From Roseibium sediminis (GTDB lineage Bacteria > Pseudomonadota > Alphaproteobacteria > Rhizobiales > Stappiaceae), in the NCBI RefSeq assembly GCF_008711325.1, contig NZ_VXDB01000017.1, forward strand, positions 1-64,000: a DNA stretch of 64,000 nt, written 5' to 3'. The notes beneath the pieces are model-generated. The model saw only the letters and a list, made by a program, of their open reading frames with translations. It was not told where the DNA came from and did not search any database. The stretch's first letter is position 1, and each line of letters starts with the position of its first letter. Shown in pieces: positions 33,422-43,350 of this stretch. The translations under genes were made by a program, and so were the position numbers.

Positions 33422-35662
33422 TCAATCTGCGCCGCGAACCGGGATGCTGGCATTCTCCTTGGGATGGAAGATCCGCTGGATCGCAAAGACCGCCCCTGCA
33501 ATCCCAAGCCCGATAAGATCGGACACGAGCCCTCCTTCAATCATGAGCAGCGCTGAAGCAAGCAGACCAAGTCGCAGGAACCAGGGGGCTACGCCTCCGA
33601 GGAACCACCCCTGAACGGCCGAGGACAAGAGGAACACACCCACGACGGCCGTGATGCCTGCACGCAAGATCTCAAGGATCGTCCCGTCCATCAGCAGTGC
33701 TGAGTTGTAGAAGAACATGAACGGCACGATGAAGGCGGCAATTCCGATCTTGAACGAGGTGACCGATGTTTCCATCGGGTTCGCGCCCGAAATACCGGCA
33801 GCTGCATAACTTGCCAGCGCGACCGGAGGCGTGATCGCTGACAGCACCGCGAAGTAGAAGACGAAGAAATGAGCTGTCAGAAGCGGGATGCCAAGCTGGA
33901 CGAGGCCGGGGGCAACGACCGATGCTGCAACTGCATAGGCTGCCGTGGTTGGCATACCCATTCCCAGAAGGATGGAAATGCACATCGCGAAGAACAGCGC
34001 CAGCAGCTGGCTGGTGTCAGCAAGGTTCAACAACAGGGTCGAGAACCGTGCCCCTACGCCGGTGAGCGAAATCACGCCAACGATGATGCCGGCACATGCA
34101 CAGACCACGATGATCTGCACCGACATCGTTCCCGCGATCTCGAATGCCTTGAAGATTGACTTCGGTCCCATGCGGTAAGGTGTCAGCCAGGAAATCACGG
34201 CGGCGGCGATGGTTGCCAATGTGCCTGCCCGAATGACCGAATAGCCCATGAACAACGCGTAGATCAGGATCAGGATCGGAACGAACAGATAGACCTGACG
34301 CATCATCTGGCCGAGTTTCGGCAACTCGTCGGAACGCATCCCGCGCATGCCGAGCTTTGCCGCCTCGAAGTCGACCATGAAGTACACGGACACGAAATAG
34401 AGGATGGCCGGGATGACGGCGGCGATGGTGATGTCCGTGTAGGAAATACCGGTGATCTCCGTCATGATGAACGCACCGGCCCCCATGATCGGCGGCATGA
34501 TCTGGCCACCCGTTGAGGCAGCTGCTTCAACGGCACCGGCGGTCTTGCGGTGATAGCCCACCTTCTTCATCAGCGGAATGGTCAGGGACCCAGTCGACAC
34601 GACGTTGCCGGCAGAGGTTCCGTTGATCATGCCCATCAGGCCGGAAGCAAAGATGGCAACCTTTGCAGGACCACCGCGGGCACGCCCGGCAGCTGCGAAG
34701 GCGAAGTTGACGAAATAGTCTCCCACCTTTGACGCCTGAAGGAACGCAGCAAAGATGATGAAGAGAATGATGTAGGTGGAGGACACGGCTGTCGTAGGCC
34801 CGAGAATACCTGCATCGGTGTAGACCTGGCTGAAGAAGCGCTGCCAGGTGATGGCGGGCGAATTCAGGAAGCCGGGCAGTTTGTCGCCAACAAATACATA
34901 GACGAGGAAGACGCCAGCAATCACGACAAGCGCCATGCCTGCAACACGGCGCGTCAATTCCATGATCAGAGCCGTTCCTGCAAGCGCGGCAATCGAGATG
35001 CCGATCGGGGCGAATGGAGTGCCCGTGGAATTGCGCATCAAGGTGCCGTAGATCGTGATCAGATATGTGGCAACGGCTACGCCGCAGACAGCAAGAACGA
35101 CATCGGGCGCAGCGAACCCGGACCGGGCCCGCTTGTGGAACCAGGACAGGACGATCCCGCCCAGCGTCGCAACCAGCAGCGGCACGCCGAAAAGGTAGGT
35201 TTCGCTGAACTTGATACCGGCATCAATGCCGTTCCACATCTTGCCGCCACTAATTTCGGCAGCAAAGGAAAAGGCCATACCGACAGACAAAAGCGCCGGG
35301 ATCATCAACGCATAGGCGAGATAGCCGAGAACCTTGGTCTCCTTGCCGTCCTCAGGGAAGTCCAGCCGACCTGCGAAGAGAAGAAAACCAAGCGCCAGAG
35401 CGCCGGCTATGTGAACAATGCGGAAGTTCCAGGTTTCCATGGGGAACGTTGGCAGGAACGGAATGTTGATCCCGGTCAATCCGGAGATGGACAATCCGTT
35501 CAGGGCTGCCATGTGAAACGCGGCATAGAAGGCTGCGAACCCTGCAACAAGCAGAAGGTCCCGTCCTTCGAACAAACGTCTGTTGATTTCGACCGGCTCT
35601 TCATCGACGCCATGGGCAATCAGATGATCGTCGTCTTCCGCCTTGATTGTCTTGTCGGTCAT
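33422..35662 (-). CDS. TRAP transporter fused permease, TAXI type
   Basis: A 746-residue membrane protein combining a DctQ-like part (about the first 250 residues) with a DctM-like part, the fused 4TM/12TM permease used by TAXI-type TRAP systems. The segments GLMGMINGTSAGNVVSTGSLT and GQIMPPIMGAGAFIMTE are family marks. It has a short soluble N-terminus (acidic, residues 1-30). It follows the TAXI binding-protein gene by 100 bp. Substrates of such systems include dicarboxylates and glutamate; here unknown. Confidence 0.9.
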   Translation of the reverse strand: MTDKTIKAEDDDHLIAHGVDEEPVEINRRLFEGRDLLLVAGFAAFYAAFHMAALNGLSISGLTGINIPFLPTFPMETWNFRIVHIAGALALGFLLFAGRLDFPEDGKETKVLGYLAYALMIPALLSVGMAFSFAAEISGGKMWNGIDAGIKFSETYLFGVPLLVATLGGIVLSWFHKRARSGFAAPDVVLAVCGVAVATYLITIYGTLMRNSTGTPFAPIGISIAALAGTALIMELTRRVAGMALVVIAGVFLVYVFVGDKLPGFLNSPAITWQRFFSQVYTDAGILGPTTAVSSTYIILFIIFAAFLQASKVGDYFVNFAFAAAGRARGGPAKVAIFASGLMGMINGTSAGNVVSTGSLTIPLMKKVGYHRKTAGAVEAAASTGGQIMPPIMGAGAFIMTEITGISYTDITIAAVIPAILYFVSVYFMVDFEAAKLGMRGMRSDELPKLGQMMRQVYLFVPILILIYALFMGYSVIRAGTLATIAAAVISWLTPYRMGPKSIFKAFEIAGTMSVQIIVVCACAGIIVGVISLTGVGARFSTLLLNLADTSQLLALFFAMCISILLGMGMPTTAAYAVAASVVAPGLVQLGIPLLTAHFFVFYFAVLSAITPPVALASYAAAGISGANPMETSVTSFKIGIAAFIVPFMFFYNSALLMDGTILEILRAGITAVVGVFLLSSAVQGWFLGGVAPWFLRLGLLASALLMIEGGLVSDLIGLGIAGAVFAIQRIFHPKENASIPVRGAD

Positions 35663-35762
35663 GTGTCCCCGCAGTCCCGGCTTAAATTCCGCGATTGTTA
35701 TGCGTCTTTGGAAAAAACGCCGCGCATAGAGCGCGGCGCAAACTGTTGATTATGAACGTGGA

Positions 35763-36746
35763 TCAGTTGCCGTGGATCATGTCGGCGGGAATGTCCGCGC
35801 CAGCATTTTCCTTGAACCATTCGGCAGCACCCGGATGCCACTTCAGGACCGTGTTCTTGTTCCAGTTCTCAGGCAGCGTGGACCGGGCAGCCTTGTGGAT
35901 GTTCACCATCCGCTCGTTGTCGGACATCACCACATTGACGGCAGCTTTCACGAAGGACGCCGGCAGATCGCAGTTTGCGACCGCAAAGTTCCACATCGAT
36001 ACGGAACGAGCCGGAGCCTTCAGCGTGGAATAGGTGCTTTCGGCAATCGCAAAGTCGTAAACCGGGAAGGCCTTCAGGATCTTGGCCTGCTCTTCTTCAG
36101 TGAACTCGATAATGTTGATGTCGGTCTGGACTTCAAGCTGGCTGACAGCGGGAACCGGAACACCTGCGGCAAAGGCGATCACGTCCAGAAGGCCATCCTG
36201 CAGCTGACCACCGAGGTCCGCCCAGCCGCCGTTGCGACGCTCGAACTTGACACCAAGCTCTTCCATCATGCGCGGGAAGTAGGTGTCGGAGGTGGACCCC
36301 GCCGGACCAAAACCGATCTTTGCCCCTTCCGGAATGTCCGCAATGGACTTGATGCCGGAAGATGTCAGCGCGGTGATGGAGAATGGCGTCTGGTACATCG
36401 GGAACATGGCGCAGACATTGGTCATCGGCAGGCCCGGTGCAATCGGATTGGTGCCTGCCAGGGATTCTGCAGCCGGTCCCATGGTGGTCATGCCGAACTG
36501 CGCATCACCGGTGTGAACCAGCGCCATGTTCTGCATCGGACCGCCGGTCACTTCGCCGCCGCCGGAAAGACCCAGCTCTTCAGCAACAAGGTTTGCCCAG
36601 CCAGAGCCATAGGCGAAATAGGTGCCGCCTTGAGATGCGGTGCCGACCGTGAAGCTTTCCGGCCAACCGGTACGGTCTTCAGCAATGGCGACAGTAGCGG
36701 ACATCGCCAGTGCGATGGCTGCGCTCGTCATGGAAGCAATCTTCAT
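35763..36746 (-). CDS. TAXI-family TRAP solute-binding protein
   Basis: A 327-residue protein with a signal peptide (MKIASMTSAA..., cleavage after AIAED-type site) and the TAXI signature GTASQGGTYFAYGSGWANL. Further TAXI features are IGFGPAGSTSDTYFPRMMEELG and the closing AAEWFKENAG. The start MKIASM at 36746 has a strong AGGAGG upstream. The 262-bp gap to dctD holds two small hairpins: GTCAC-TTCG-GTGAC (36937-36950) and GCTTTCT/AGAAAGC (36876-36894). No sigma-54 promoter could be found there by eye. Confidence 0.9.
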   Translation of the reverse strand: MKIASMTSAAIALAMSATVAIAEDRTGWPESFTVGTASQGGTYFAYGSGWANLVAEELGLSGGGEVTGGPMQNMALVHTGDAQFGMTTMGPAAESLAGTNPIAPGLPMTNVCAMFPMYQTPFSITALTSSGIKSIADIPEGAKIGFGPAGSTSDTYFPRMMEELGVKFERRNGGWADLGGQLQDGLLDVIAFAAGVPVPAVSQLEVQTDINIIEFTEEEQAKILKAFPVYDFAIAESTYSTLKAPARSVSMWNFAVANCDLPASFVKAAVNVVMSDNERMVNIHKAARSTLPENWNKNTVLKWHPGAAEWFKENAGADIPADMIHGN

Positions 36747-37008
36747 CAAATCCTCCTGAATATCTGTCCCTGTCGGGAACCGAGGCGCCTTTTTGGGGTG
36801 CTCGTGCCGCCTGTCTGTTTGATTGGCGGACGCTCCTCCCAAAGCGCTCCCCTTGCCTAAAACAAGGCGAGCCGGGCTTTCTCAAGAAGAAAGCGATGTG
36901 AAAGGGGAGAAACTTGCCCCGTCATTCAAGGAATGGGTCACTTCGGTGACAAACGCGAATAGAACTGTTTCAGATGCTGCACATTCTGGAGCTGATCGCG
37001 AATTGTGC

Positions 37009-38352
37009 CTATTCTTGATAGTTTTTGCGAGAAAGTCCGTATTTCTGCATTTTTTCATACAGGGCCTTGCGGGAAATCCTCAAAGACTGATGGGCTTCGG
37101 TGACATTACCCGATGAAGCGGCAAGGGCGGCGGCAATCAGGGACTTTTCATGCAGGGCGAGCCTGTCGGACAATCCAAGGTCACCATCTGATCCGTCCTC
37201 CTCGCTGCTGCCCCAACCAAGCCCCAAACCGAGCGTAAACCTGTCTGCAGCGTTTCTCAGCTCGCGCACATTGCCCGGCCATTCCCGTCCCGCAATATCG
37301 GCCAAAACGGAGTTCGGCACTTGTGGCGCCTCGCGGTGATAGCGGATTGCAGCCTCGGCAAGCAGCCGCGAAAACAGGAGCGGAATATCCTCCCTGCGAT
37401 CGTTCAGCGAGGGAACATGAAGGGTCACGACATTCAGCCGATACAAGAGATCAGGCCTGAACGTGCCCTGCTGCACTTCGTACTCAAGGTTTTTCTTGGT
37501 CGCCCCGATAAACCGCACATCGAGTTCAATCGGATCATTGGAGCCGAGGCGCGTCACGACCCTGTTTTGTATGGCATGCAGAAGCTTGGTCTGCATTGGC
37601 GGGGAAAGGCTGTCGATCTCGTCCAGCAGAACCGTTCCGCCCCGTGCGCCTTCGAACCGGCCAACCCTTGTTCGCATGGCGCCGGGGAAGGCCCCGGCCT
37701 CGTGTCCGAAGAGCTCGCTTTCGACGAGATTGGCCGGCAGGGCCCCGCAATTGATATGAATGAAGGGCATCCTTGCCCTTGAGGAGGCATTGTGGATGGC
37801 GCGGCTGGCCACTTCCTTCCCAACGCCGGTGTCCCCGGTAACCAGAAGATCTATGTCAGCAGCAGCAACCGCCCTTATCTGATCCCGCAGCTTTTCCATC
37901 ACCGCGCTTCGGCCATGTAGCGTGGCTTCAACGGCATCACGAGCGCCCACCGTTTCGCGCAGACTGCGGTTCTCGACAGTCAGACGTCGCTTGTCGAGCG
38001 CGCGGCGCACGGTGTCCACCAGACGACTTGGAGCAAACGGCTTTTCCAGAAAGTCATAAGCGCCGTCGCGCATCGAGCTGACGGCCAGCTCAACATCCCC
38101 ATGCCCGGTCACCAGAATAACCGGAAATTCGTTGTCAATCTGGAGGACCTTTTGCATCAGCTCCACGCCATCCATGCCGGGTAAGCGAATGTCGGTCACC
38201 AGAATTCCGGAAAAATCCCTTGAAATACGATCCAGCGCGGGAAGCGCTTCGCTGAAGCATTCGACGTTCAGGCCTTCCAGCTCCAGGCTCTGTTTGGCCG
38301 TGAAGCGAAGATGTTCCTCATCGTCGACAAACAGGATTTTCTGGTCGTTCAT
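37009..38352 (-). CDS. dctD: sigma-54-dependent response regulator, DctD type
   Basis: A 447-residue three-domain regulator. The receiver has the phosphorylation aspartate in ILVTDIRLPGMDG (about residue 58), the AAA+ domain has Walker A GDTGVGKEVASRA and Walker B GGTVLLDEID, and the C-terminus is a Fis-type helix-turn-helix. The sigma-54-contact loop reads GAFPGA, where GAFTGA is canonical. It is translated just after dctB (overlap of four bases). It probably controls the neighbouring TAXI TRAP genes, by position. Confidence 0.9.
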   Translation of the reverse strand: MNDQKILFVDDEEHLRFTAKQSLELEGLNVECFSEALPALDRISRDFSGILVTDIRLPGMDGVELMQKVLQIDNEFPVILVTGHGDVELAVSSMRDGAYDFLEKPFAPSRLVDTVRRALDKRRLTVENRSLRETVGARDAVEATLHGRSAVMEKLRDQIRAVAAADIDLLVTGDTGVGKEVASRAIHNASSRARMPFIHINCGALPANLVESELFGHEAGAFPGAMRTRVGRFEGARGGTVLLDEIDSLSPPMQTKLLHAIQNRVVTRLGSNDPIELDVRFIGATKKNLEYEVQQGTFRPDLLYRLNVVTLHVPSLNDRREDIPLLFSRLLAEAAIRYHREAPQVPNSVLADIAGREWPGNVRELRNAADRFTLGLGLGWGSSEEDGSDGDLGLSDRLALHEKSLIAAALAASSGNVTEAHQSLRISRKALYEKMQKYGLSRKNYQE

Positions 38353-40250
38353 CTGGCCACGTCTTCCAGCTTCATTGCCTCGCTCGTCGCCTCTCCTGTA
38401 ACCTTGCGCAGCACCAATTCAAAGACCGCACCTCCATCGGGATGGTTGGAAACCTTCAGGTCCCCGTCAAAATCCTTGATGATATTGTAGGAAATCGAGA
38501 GCCCGAGCCCCATGCCCTCACCGGGCTGCTTGGTGGTGTAAAAGGGATCAAAGACCCTTTCGAGATCTTCCTCAGCCACTCCCGGCCCATGGTCACGAAC
38601 CGTGACCTTGCAATGGTCCCCGAGATCTTCAAGTCCCACCTCAATCTGCGGATATTGCTGATCATTCATTGCATCGAGTGCATTGGAGAAAAGGTTCACG
38701 ATGACCTGCTGCAAGCGGATATGGCCGCCCAACACTTGAATGTCTTTGTCCGGGGGATCGAATGCCAGAGTCGCATTGACCGAATTCAAACGGGGTTGCA
38801 CCAGCGCCTTTGCATCATTGATGATCTGCGCCACAAGAACCGGCCGGGTCTTTTCCCCCGGACGGCGCGCAAAGTTTCTCAAATGCCTCGAAATCTGCGC
38901 CATTCGGTCGGCCATGTCCGAAATGCGCGTAACATTTTCACGGGTCTCTGCTGTCCGGCCGATATCGAGCAATTTGACCGCATTGTCGGCGTAGGACTTC
39001 ACTGCTGCGAGCGGCTGGTTGAATTCATGGCTGAGCGCCGCTGACATTTGGCCAAGAGCTGCCAGCTTTCCTGCCTGCACCAGCTCGGCCTGCGTTGCTC
39101 TCAAGCGATTTTCGGCAGCCTTGCGCTCCACGATTTCCCCCATGAGCTGTTCATTGCTTCGATGGAGATCAACGGTGCGCTCGGCAACCCGTGCTTCCAG
39201 CTGATCATGGGCCGCCTTTTGGGTTTCCAGACGCTCCAGCAGCTGCGCCCTTCTTTGAAGGTAAAAGGCGGCCGCCAGGCCAATCAGCATGATCACGAGA
39301 ACAACAATCAGCAGGGTGGCCAGCGTATGTGTCCGCGCCTGTGTCGCGGGGACAAGTATACGCACAGTCCATGCGGCATTTGCGACATAGATCGCTGTGC
39401 TCACATACTCGCTCGTGATCCCGCCATCCGTTATGAGCACCCTTTCGACAGTCCCGCCAAGAGGTGTCACCTTGTTGTCCAACGGCTCAAGTTCCCCGAT
39501 CGGGTATTGACGGTTGGTTCCGATTTCCCGTAGCTGCTCGGCAGTCAGGGGCTGCAGGGTCTTGAAATGCCAATCCGGCCGACTGGCCATGAACACGACA
39601 CCGTTCACGTCGGAAACCATCATTTGATGATCGGCATCCCTCCAGGCTTGCTCGAACCCGTCGACGGTGAATTTCAGGGCAACGACGCCGATAATCCGCT
39701 CTTCATATTCTATGGGAGCTGCGAAGAAATACCCGCGCTCTCCGGAGGTGATACCAAGGGCAAAAAAACGACCCGTTCCCCCCTCAAGGGCCTGGGTGAA
39801 ATACGGACGATAGGCAAAGTTCCGACCGTAGAATGAACGCTCCTTCTGGTAGTTGCTGGTTGCAACCGTCGTCCCGGACACATCCATGACGTAGACATCC
39901 GAAGCCTTGAGGCGGTCAGCGGAGAGCCGCAATTCCTCGTTCACCGCCATTACCAGTGCTTCATCATCCGGAGCGTTCAGGAGATCGACGAGAACCGACT
40001 TCTTGGCAATGAGAAAGGGGAGAGCTTCATAACGATGCAGGGCACCATTGAGGCCCGCGACCGTCAGTTTCAGCGTGTCCTTGCTGCGCAGGCCCACCTG
40101 CATCTGAAAATACCGCTCCAGAACAGGAGCCGCGACGAGTGAAACAAGGATCGATGCGAGGACAAAAAGGGAGAGAAGGGCGCTCGTCGTAATCCGGAAC
40201 CCCTTGTTTCTCGACCGCGTTATACCTGCTATATCCACGTCGGCTGGCAC
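38349..40250 (-). CDS. dctB: C4-dicarboxylate-type sensor histidine kinase
   Basis: A 633-residue membrane kinase. Two hydrophobic helices (about residues 22-45 and 310-330) frame a large periplasmic double-PAS/dCache sensor; then come a coiled linker, a DHp domain with ALSHEFNQPLAAVKSYADN (phospho-histidine) and a catalytic domain with NLFSNALDAM, DHGPGV and GEGMGLGLSIS. This is the DctB layout. It is the upstream gene of dctBD; its sensor ligand is probably a carboxylate. Confidence 0.9.
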   Translation of the reverse strand: MPADVDIAGITRSRNKGFRITTSALLSLFVLASILVSLVAAPVLERYFQMQVGLRSKDTLKLTVAGLNGALHRYEALPFLIAKKSVLVDLLNAPDDEALVMAVNEELRLSADRLKASDVYVMDVSGTTVATSNYQKERSFYGRNFAYRPYFTQALEGGTGRFFALGITSGERGYFFAAPIEYEERIIGVVALKFTVDGFEQAWRDADHQMMVSDVNGVVFMASRPDWHFKTLQPLTAEQLREIGTNRQYPIGELEPLDNKVTPLGGTVERVLITDGGITSEYVSTAIYVANAAWTVRILVPATQARTHTLATLLIVVLVIMLIGLAAAFYLQRRAQLLERLETQKAAHDQLEARVAERTVDLHRSNEQLMGEIVERKAAENRLRATQAELVQAGKLAALGQMSAALSHEFNQPLAAVKSYADNAVKLLDIGRTAETRENVTRISDMADRMAQISRHLRNFARRPGEKTRPVLVAQIINDAKALVQPRLNSVNATLAFDPPDKDIQVLGGHIRLQQVIVNLFSNALDAMNDQQYPQIEVGLEDLGDHCKVTVRDHGPGVAEEDLERVFDPFYTTKQPGEGMGLGLSISYNIIKDFDGDLKVSNHPDGGAVFELVLRKVTGEATSEAMKLEDVAR

Positions 40251-40480
40251 CCTTGTCGGATCTTCATGTTCCGCTTCACTTTCCGTTCGCTTTCCGGTTC
40301 CCCAATCTTGTGGCGCACATGCGGCGTCCTAACGAAAACCAGGGCGCGAACCGGCAGCTGCCATTCCACGTTCTAGTGACAAGATGCCCCCGTGTTTCCG
40401 TGGAACCCCGGTTTTCCCCTCATATTGGAAATTAACGTGGTCAATCAACAAGGGCCTGAGAATCCAGCACACAAAAAACA

Positions 40481-40535
40481 CCTCCCGGCTGCACACTTCA
40501 GGGGAAGGCTCCCCATAAAAAGCGCCGCCGGGAGG
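40481..40535 (-). terminator. terminator after the pot-like operon
   Basis: CCTCCCGGC (40481-40489) pairs with GCCGGGAGG (40527-40535), with a smaller GGGG/CCCC hairpin nested at 40501-40513. On the minus strand the stem is followed by GTGTTTTTTGTG, a U-tract. It lies 27 bp beyond the binding-protein stop. The remainder of the 312-bp gap (40251-40562) upstream of dctB shows nothing else that I recognise. Confidence 0.8.
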
Positions 40536-40562
40536 GGCAATTGTTTCAGATGGAGCCGTGTC

Positions 40563-41594
40563 CTACTTGTTCACGTCCGTCCAGATCTTTGCATAGAACT
40601 CGTTGACCTCCGGCGCACAGGATTGAAGGAAAGCGCCCGCCTCCTGAAATTCGGACGGAACGACCAGTTCCGGCGCATCCTTCATGGCCGGATCCATGAA
40701 GGCTTCCGATCCCTTGATGCCGTTGGAGTATTTGGCGAAGTTGGAGATCATCGCCGCATTCTCCGGATCCATAATGAAGTTCATGAACAATTTGGCGTTT
40801 TCCGGGTTCTTTGCGTCAGCCAGAATGGCGACGCTGTCCATGAAGAACGGGAAGCCCTCCTTCGGAAAGCCGAAGCGCACATCGGTGTTCTTTTCCCGCG
40901 CGCGCATGGCGGCACCGTTCCAGTAATAGGCCGCCGCATAGTCGCGGGAGGCGAATTTTTCGATGGTGCCGTAGTCCATCGCAATCCACTTCGGCTTGGC
41001 TTCGACCAGCTTGTCGCGCACCTTTTTGAGGACTTCCTTGTCCGTGGTGCACCACTCACCACCGAAATAGCGGATTGTGGCGAAGAGCACGTCATTCATT
41101 TCCGGCGCGACGTTGATCTTGCCAACGAGTTCAGCGGGTGGATCGAGGAAGATGGAGGACGTGTTGATGTCCCCCTTGTAGACGGAGGTATCGACCGTGA
41201 TGCCGGTCAGTCCCCACTGCCACGGCACGGTGTAATCGCGGCCCATGTCCCAGGGGACATTGACCCAGCGCTCGTCAACGTTCTTGAAATTCTCCATCTG
41301 GTCGGGGCGCGCCTCCAGCAACAGCCCTTCATTCACCCAGATCGGAACATAGTTTGCGGACGGAACCACAATGTCGAACCCGTGCCCGCCGGCACGTACC
41401 TTTGCCAGGGCGGTGTCGTTGGAATCGTAATCGGTGATCGTGACCTTGACGTTGTAGGTGTCCTCGAACTTCTTGATCATCTCCGGGCTGGTGTAATTGC
41501 CCCAGTTGTAGATGTTCAGCTCACCTTCCGCCTGTGCCACCGCAGGCAACAAAGCAATTGCCGCCACTGCGGACAAAAGTCGTTTCACTCTCAT
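40563..41594 (-). CDS. potD: polyamine-type ABC transporter substrate-binding protein
   Basis: A 343-residue periplasmic protein with a signal peptide (MRVKRLLSAVAAIALLP, cleavage near AQAEG) and the PotD/PotF opening LNIYNWGNYTSPEMIKKFE. The substrate-pocket segments include VPWQWGLTGITVD and YYWNGAAM. It could bind putrescine or spermidine, but relatives of this group also bind other amines. The start at 41594 is chosen for the signal peptide; the frame continues to 41624. Confidence 0.82.
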   Translation of the reverse strand: MRVKRLLSAVAAIALLPAVAQAEGELNIYNWGNYTSPEMIKKFEDTYNVKVTITDYDSNDTALAKVRAGGHGFDIVVPSANYVPIWVNEGLLLEARPDQMENFKNVDERWVNVPWDMGRDYTVPWQWGLTGITVDTSVYKGDINTSSIFLDPPAELVGKINVAPEMNDVLFATIRYFGGEWCTTDKEVLKKVRDKLVEAKPKWIAMDYGTIEKFASRDYAAAYYWNGAAMRAREKNTDVRFGFPKEGFPFFMDSVAILADAKNPENAKLFMNFIMDPENAAMISNFAKYSNGIKGSEAFMDPAMKDAPELVVPSEFQEAGAFLQSCAPEVNEFYAKIWTDVNK

Positions 41595-41627
41595 TGCACC
41601 TGTCCTCCCAATCCTTCGTTCCAACCC

Positions 41628-42428
41628 TCAGGCTTTCCTGCGGTTGACGAAAAAGAACATGATCACGATCAGCACCGAAAACGCCAGAAAAACGGTGGCG
41701 ATCGCATTGATTTCCGGGGTCACGACCCGCCGAAGCTGCCCCAGCATGTACGTCGGCAAGGTTTCCTGGCCGCCCGACTTCACGAATTCGGTGATGACAA
41801 CATCATCAAGCGATATGACAAAGGCGAGCATGAAACCGGCCATGATGCCCGGCTTCAGCAAGGGAAGAGTGATCCGCCGGAAAGCCTGCCATGGCGAGGC
41901 GTACAGGTCGGCGGCTGCCGCCTCCAGAGCACTGTCCATGCTCTCCAGCCTTGCTCGGATCGGCAAATAGGCAAAGGGAATGCAGAAGGCCGTATGCGCG
42001 GCAATCAGGTATCCAAGTCCGGTATACCCGGTCCAGACCTTGATCCGCGAGAAGACGATCAACAGAGCGACCGCCGTCACGATTTCCGGGATCATCAAGG
42101 GTTGGTTCAACACCGCATATTTGAAGGAGAGGCCCGGATAGGTCCCTTGGCGTGTGGTGGCAAGAGCGGCCATGGTTGCGGCCACTGTTGCAATGGAGGC
42201 CGCAAAGACGGCAATCACCACTGACCGAAGAGCCGCCTCCTGCACGGCCGTGTTCGACATTGCGGTCACGAACCAGCGGAGTGAAAACCCTTCCCAGACA
42301 GCGATGGATTCCCCGGCATTGAAGGCGTAGATCACCAGAACGGCAATCGGCAGATAGAGCGCGGCAAAACAGAACGCTGCGATCAGCGCAAATCCGGGCT
42401 GGGTTTTCACATCGAAGGATCTAGCCAT
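41628..42428 (-). CDS. potC: polyamine-type ABC transporter permease
   Basis: A 266-residue permease with six hydrophobic segments and the EAA-loop ESMDSALEAAAADLYASPWQAF, given here by its core ALEAAAADLYAS. SLDDVVITEFVKS is a typical PotC/PotI region. It overlaps potB by eight bases at its start (MARSFDVK at 42428). Confidence 0.88.
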   Translation of the reverse strand: MARSFDVKTQPGFALIAAFCFAALYLPIAVLVIYAFNAGESIAVWEGFSLRWFVTAMSNTAVQEAALRSVVIAVFAASIATVAATMAALATTRQGTYPGLSFKYAVLNQPLMIPEIVTAVALLIVFSRIKVWTGYTGLGYLIAAHTAFCIPFAYLPIRARLESMDSALEAAAADLYASPWQAFRRITLPLLKPGIMAGFMLAFVISLDDVVITEFVKSGGQETLPTYMLGQLRRVVTPEINAIATVFLAFSVLIVIMFFFVNRRKA

Positions 42429-43347
42429 GATGCTGGCCTCCGGAGCGTCCCGCATAACGCACGTAAACCAGCAGGGCGACCATGACCAACACCATGAGTG
42501 TGATGGATATGGCAGCCCCAAGCGGCCAATTGCGCCCTGCCCCGAACTGAAGCTCGATCAGGTTGCCCAGCATCATGTTCTTGCCGCCACCCAGAACACG
42601 CGGCGTGACATAGGCGCCAAGAGAGGGAATGAACACCAGAATAGAACCGGCAATCATGCCCGGCTTGACGATGGGAATGATGATGCGCCTGAGGACCTGA
42701 ATCCGGTTGGCATAAAGGTCGTATCCTGCCTCCACCAGACGGAAATCCAGCTTCTCCATGCTCGCATACAGCGGCAGGACCATCAGCGGCAGGTACACGT
42801 AAGTCATGCCGAACAGGATGGCCCAATCGGTATAGAGGATCTGCACCGGCTCGCTGGTGATGCCGGTAGCAACGAGCACGGTGTTGATGATGCCCTCGTT
42901 GCGGATGACTTCCTGCATGGCAAAGGTTCGGATCAGGATGTTGGTCCAGAACGGAATGGTGATCAGGAACACCCAGACATCGCGCATTCTCGCCGGGCGC
43001 GTCGCAATGAAAAAGGCCGTCGGGAACCCGATCGCCAAGGTGATCAGCGTCGTCAGCAACGAAAGGCGAAGGGATCTCAGGAAGATCGTGACATTTGCAT
43101 CGGCGATCGTGAGCGTGTCATCGAATATGTCGCGGGAGAAGAAGACACCGAACCAGCCGTCGGTCGAAAACTCCCAGGGCTTCACGCCCCCGTAGTCGCC
43201 CTTGGCCATGAACGAATAGGCCAGCATGACGAAAAGCGGACCAATGGCAGCGACAAACACGATCAGCAGCGCGGGCGAGGACAGAAGCCATCTGTTGCGG
43301 GTTTTTTGTCGCTGGGCGATCCGGGCCGGGGTGTCGGATGCGCTCAT
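42421..43347 (-). CDS. potB: polyamine-type ABC transporter permease
   Basis: A 308-residue permease; the EAA loop is VEAGYDLYANRIQVLRRI and SLGAYVTPRVLGGG is the family signature of PotB/PotH. An extra cytoplasmic stretch of 25 residues precedes the first helix. It lies between potA and potC and forms the channel with PotC. Confidence 0.88.
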   Translation of the reverse strand: MSASDTPARIAQRQKTRNRWLLSSPALLIVFVAAIGPLFVMLAYSFMAKGDYGGVKPWEFSTDGWFGVFFSRDIFDDTLTIADANVTIFLRSLRLSLLTTLITLAIGFPTAFFIATRPARMRDVWVFLITIPFWTNILIRTFAMQEVIRNEGIINTVLVATGITSEPVQILYTDWAILFGMTYVYLPLMVLPLYASMEKLDFRLVEAGYDLYANRIQVLRRIIIPIVKPGMIAGSILVFIPSLGAYVTPRVLGGGKNMMLGNLIELQFGAGRNWPLGAAISITLMVLVMVALLVYVRYAGRSGGQHHG

Positions 43348-43350
43348 GGA

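Noticed and set aside
36990..37008. possible sigma-54 promoter (AGGCAC on the minus strand) upstream of the TAXI gene
   Set aside because: The GG and GC elements are not at the required spacing and the -12 element does not match TTGC.
40392..42224. 610-codon open frame on the plus strand opposite the pot-like operon
   Set aside because: It covers potD, potC and the gap between; those have clear homology, and the opposite frame resembles no family and is rich in H, Q and R, typical of antisense of GC-rich genes.
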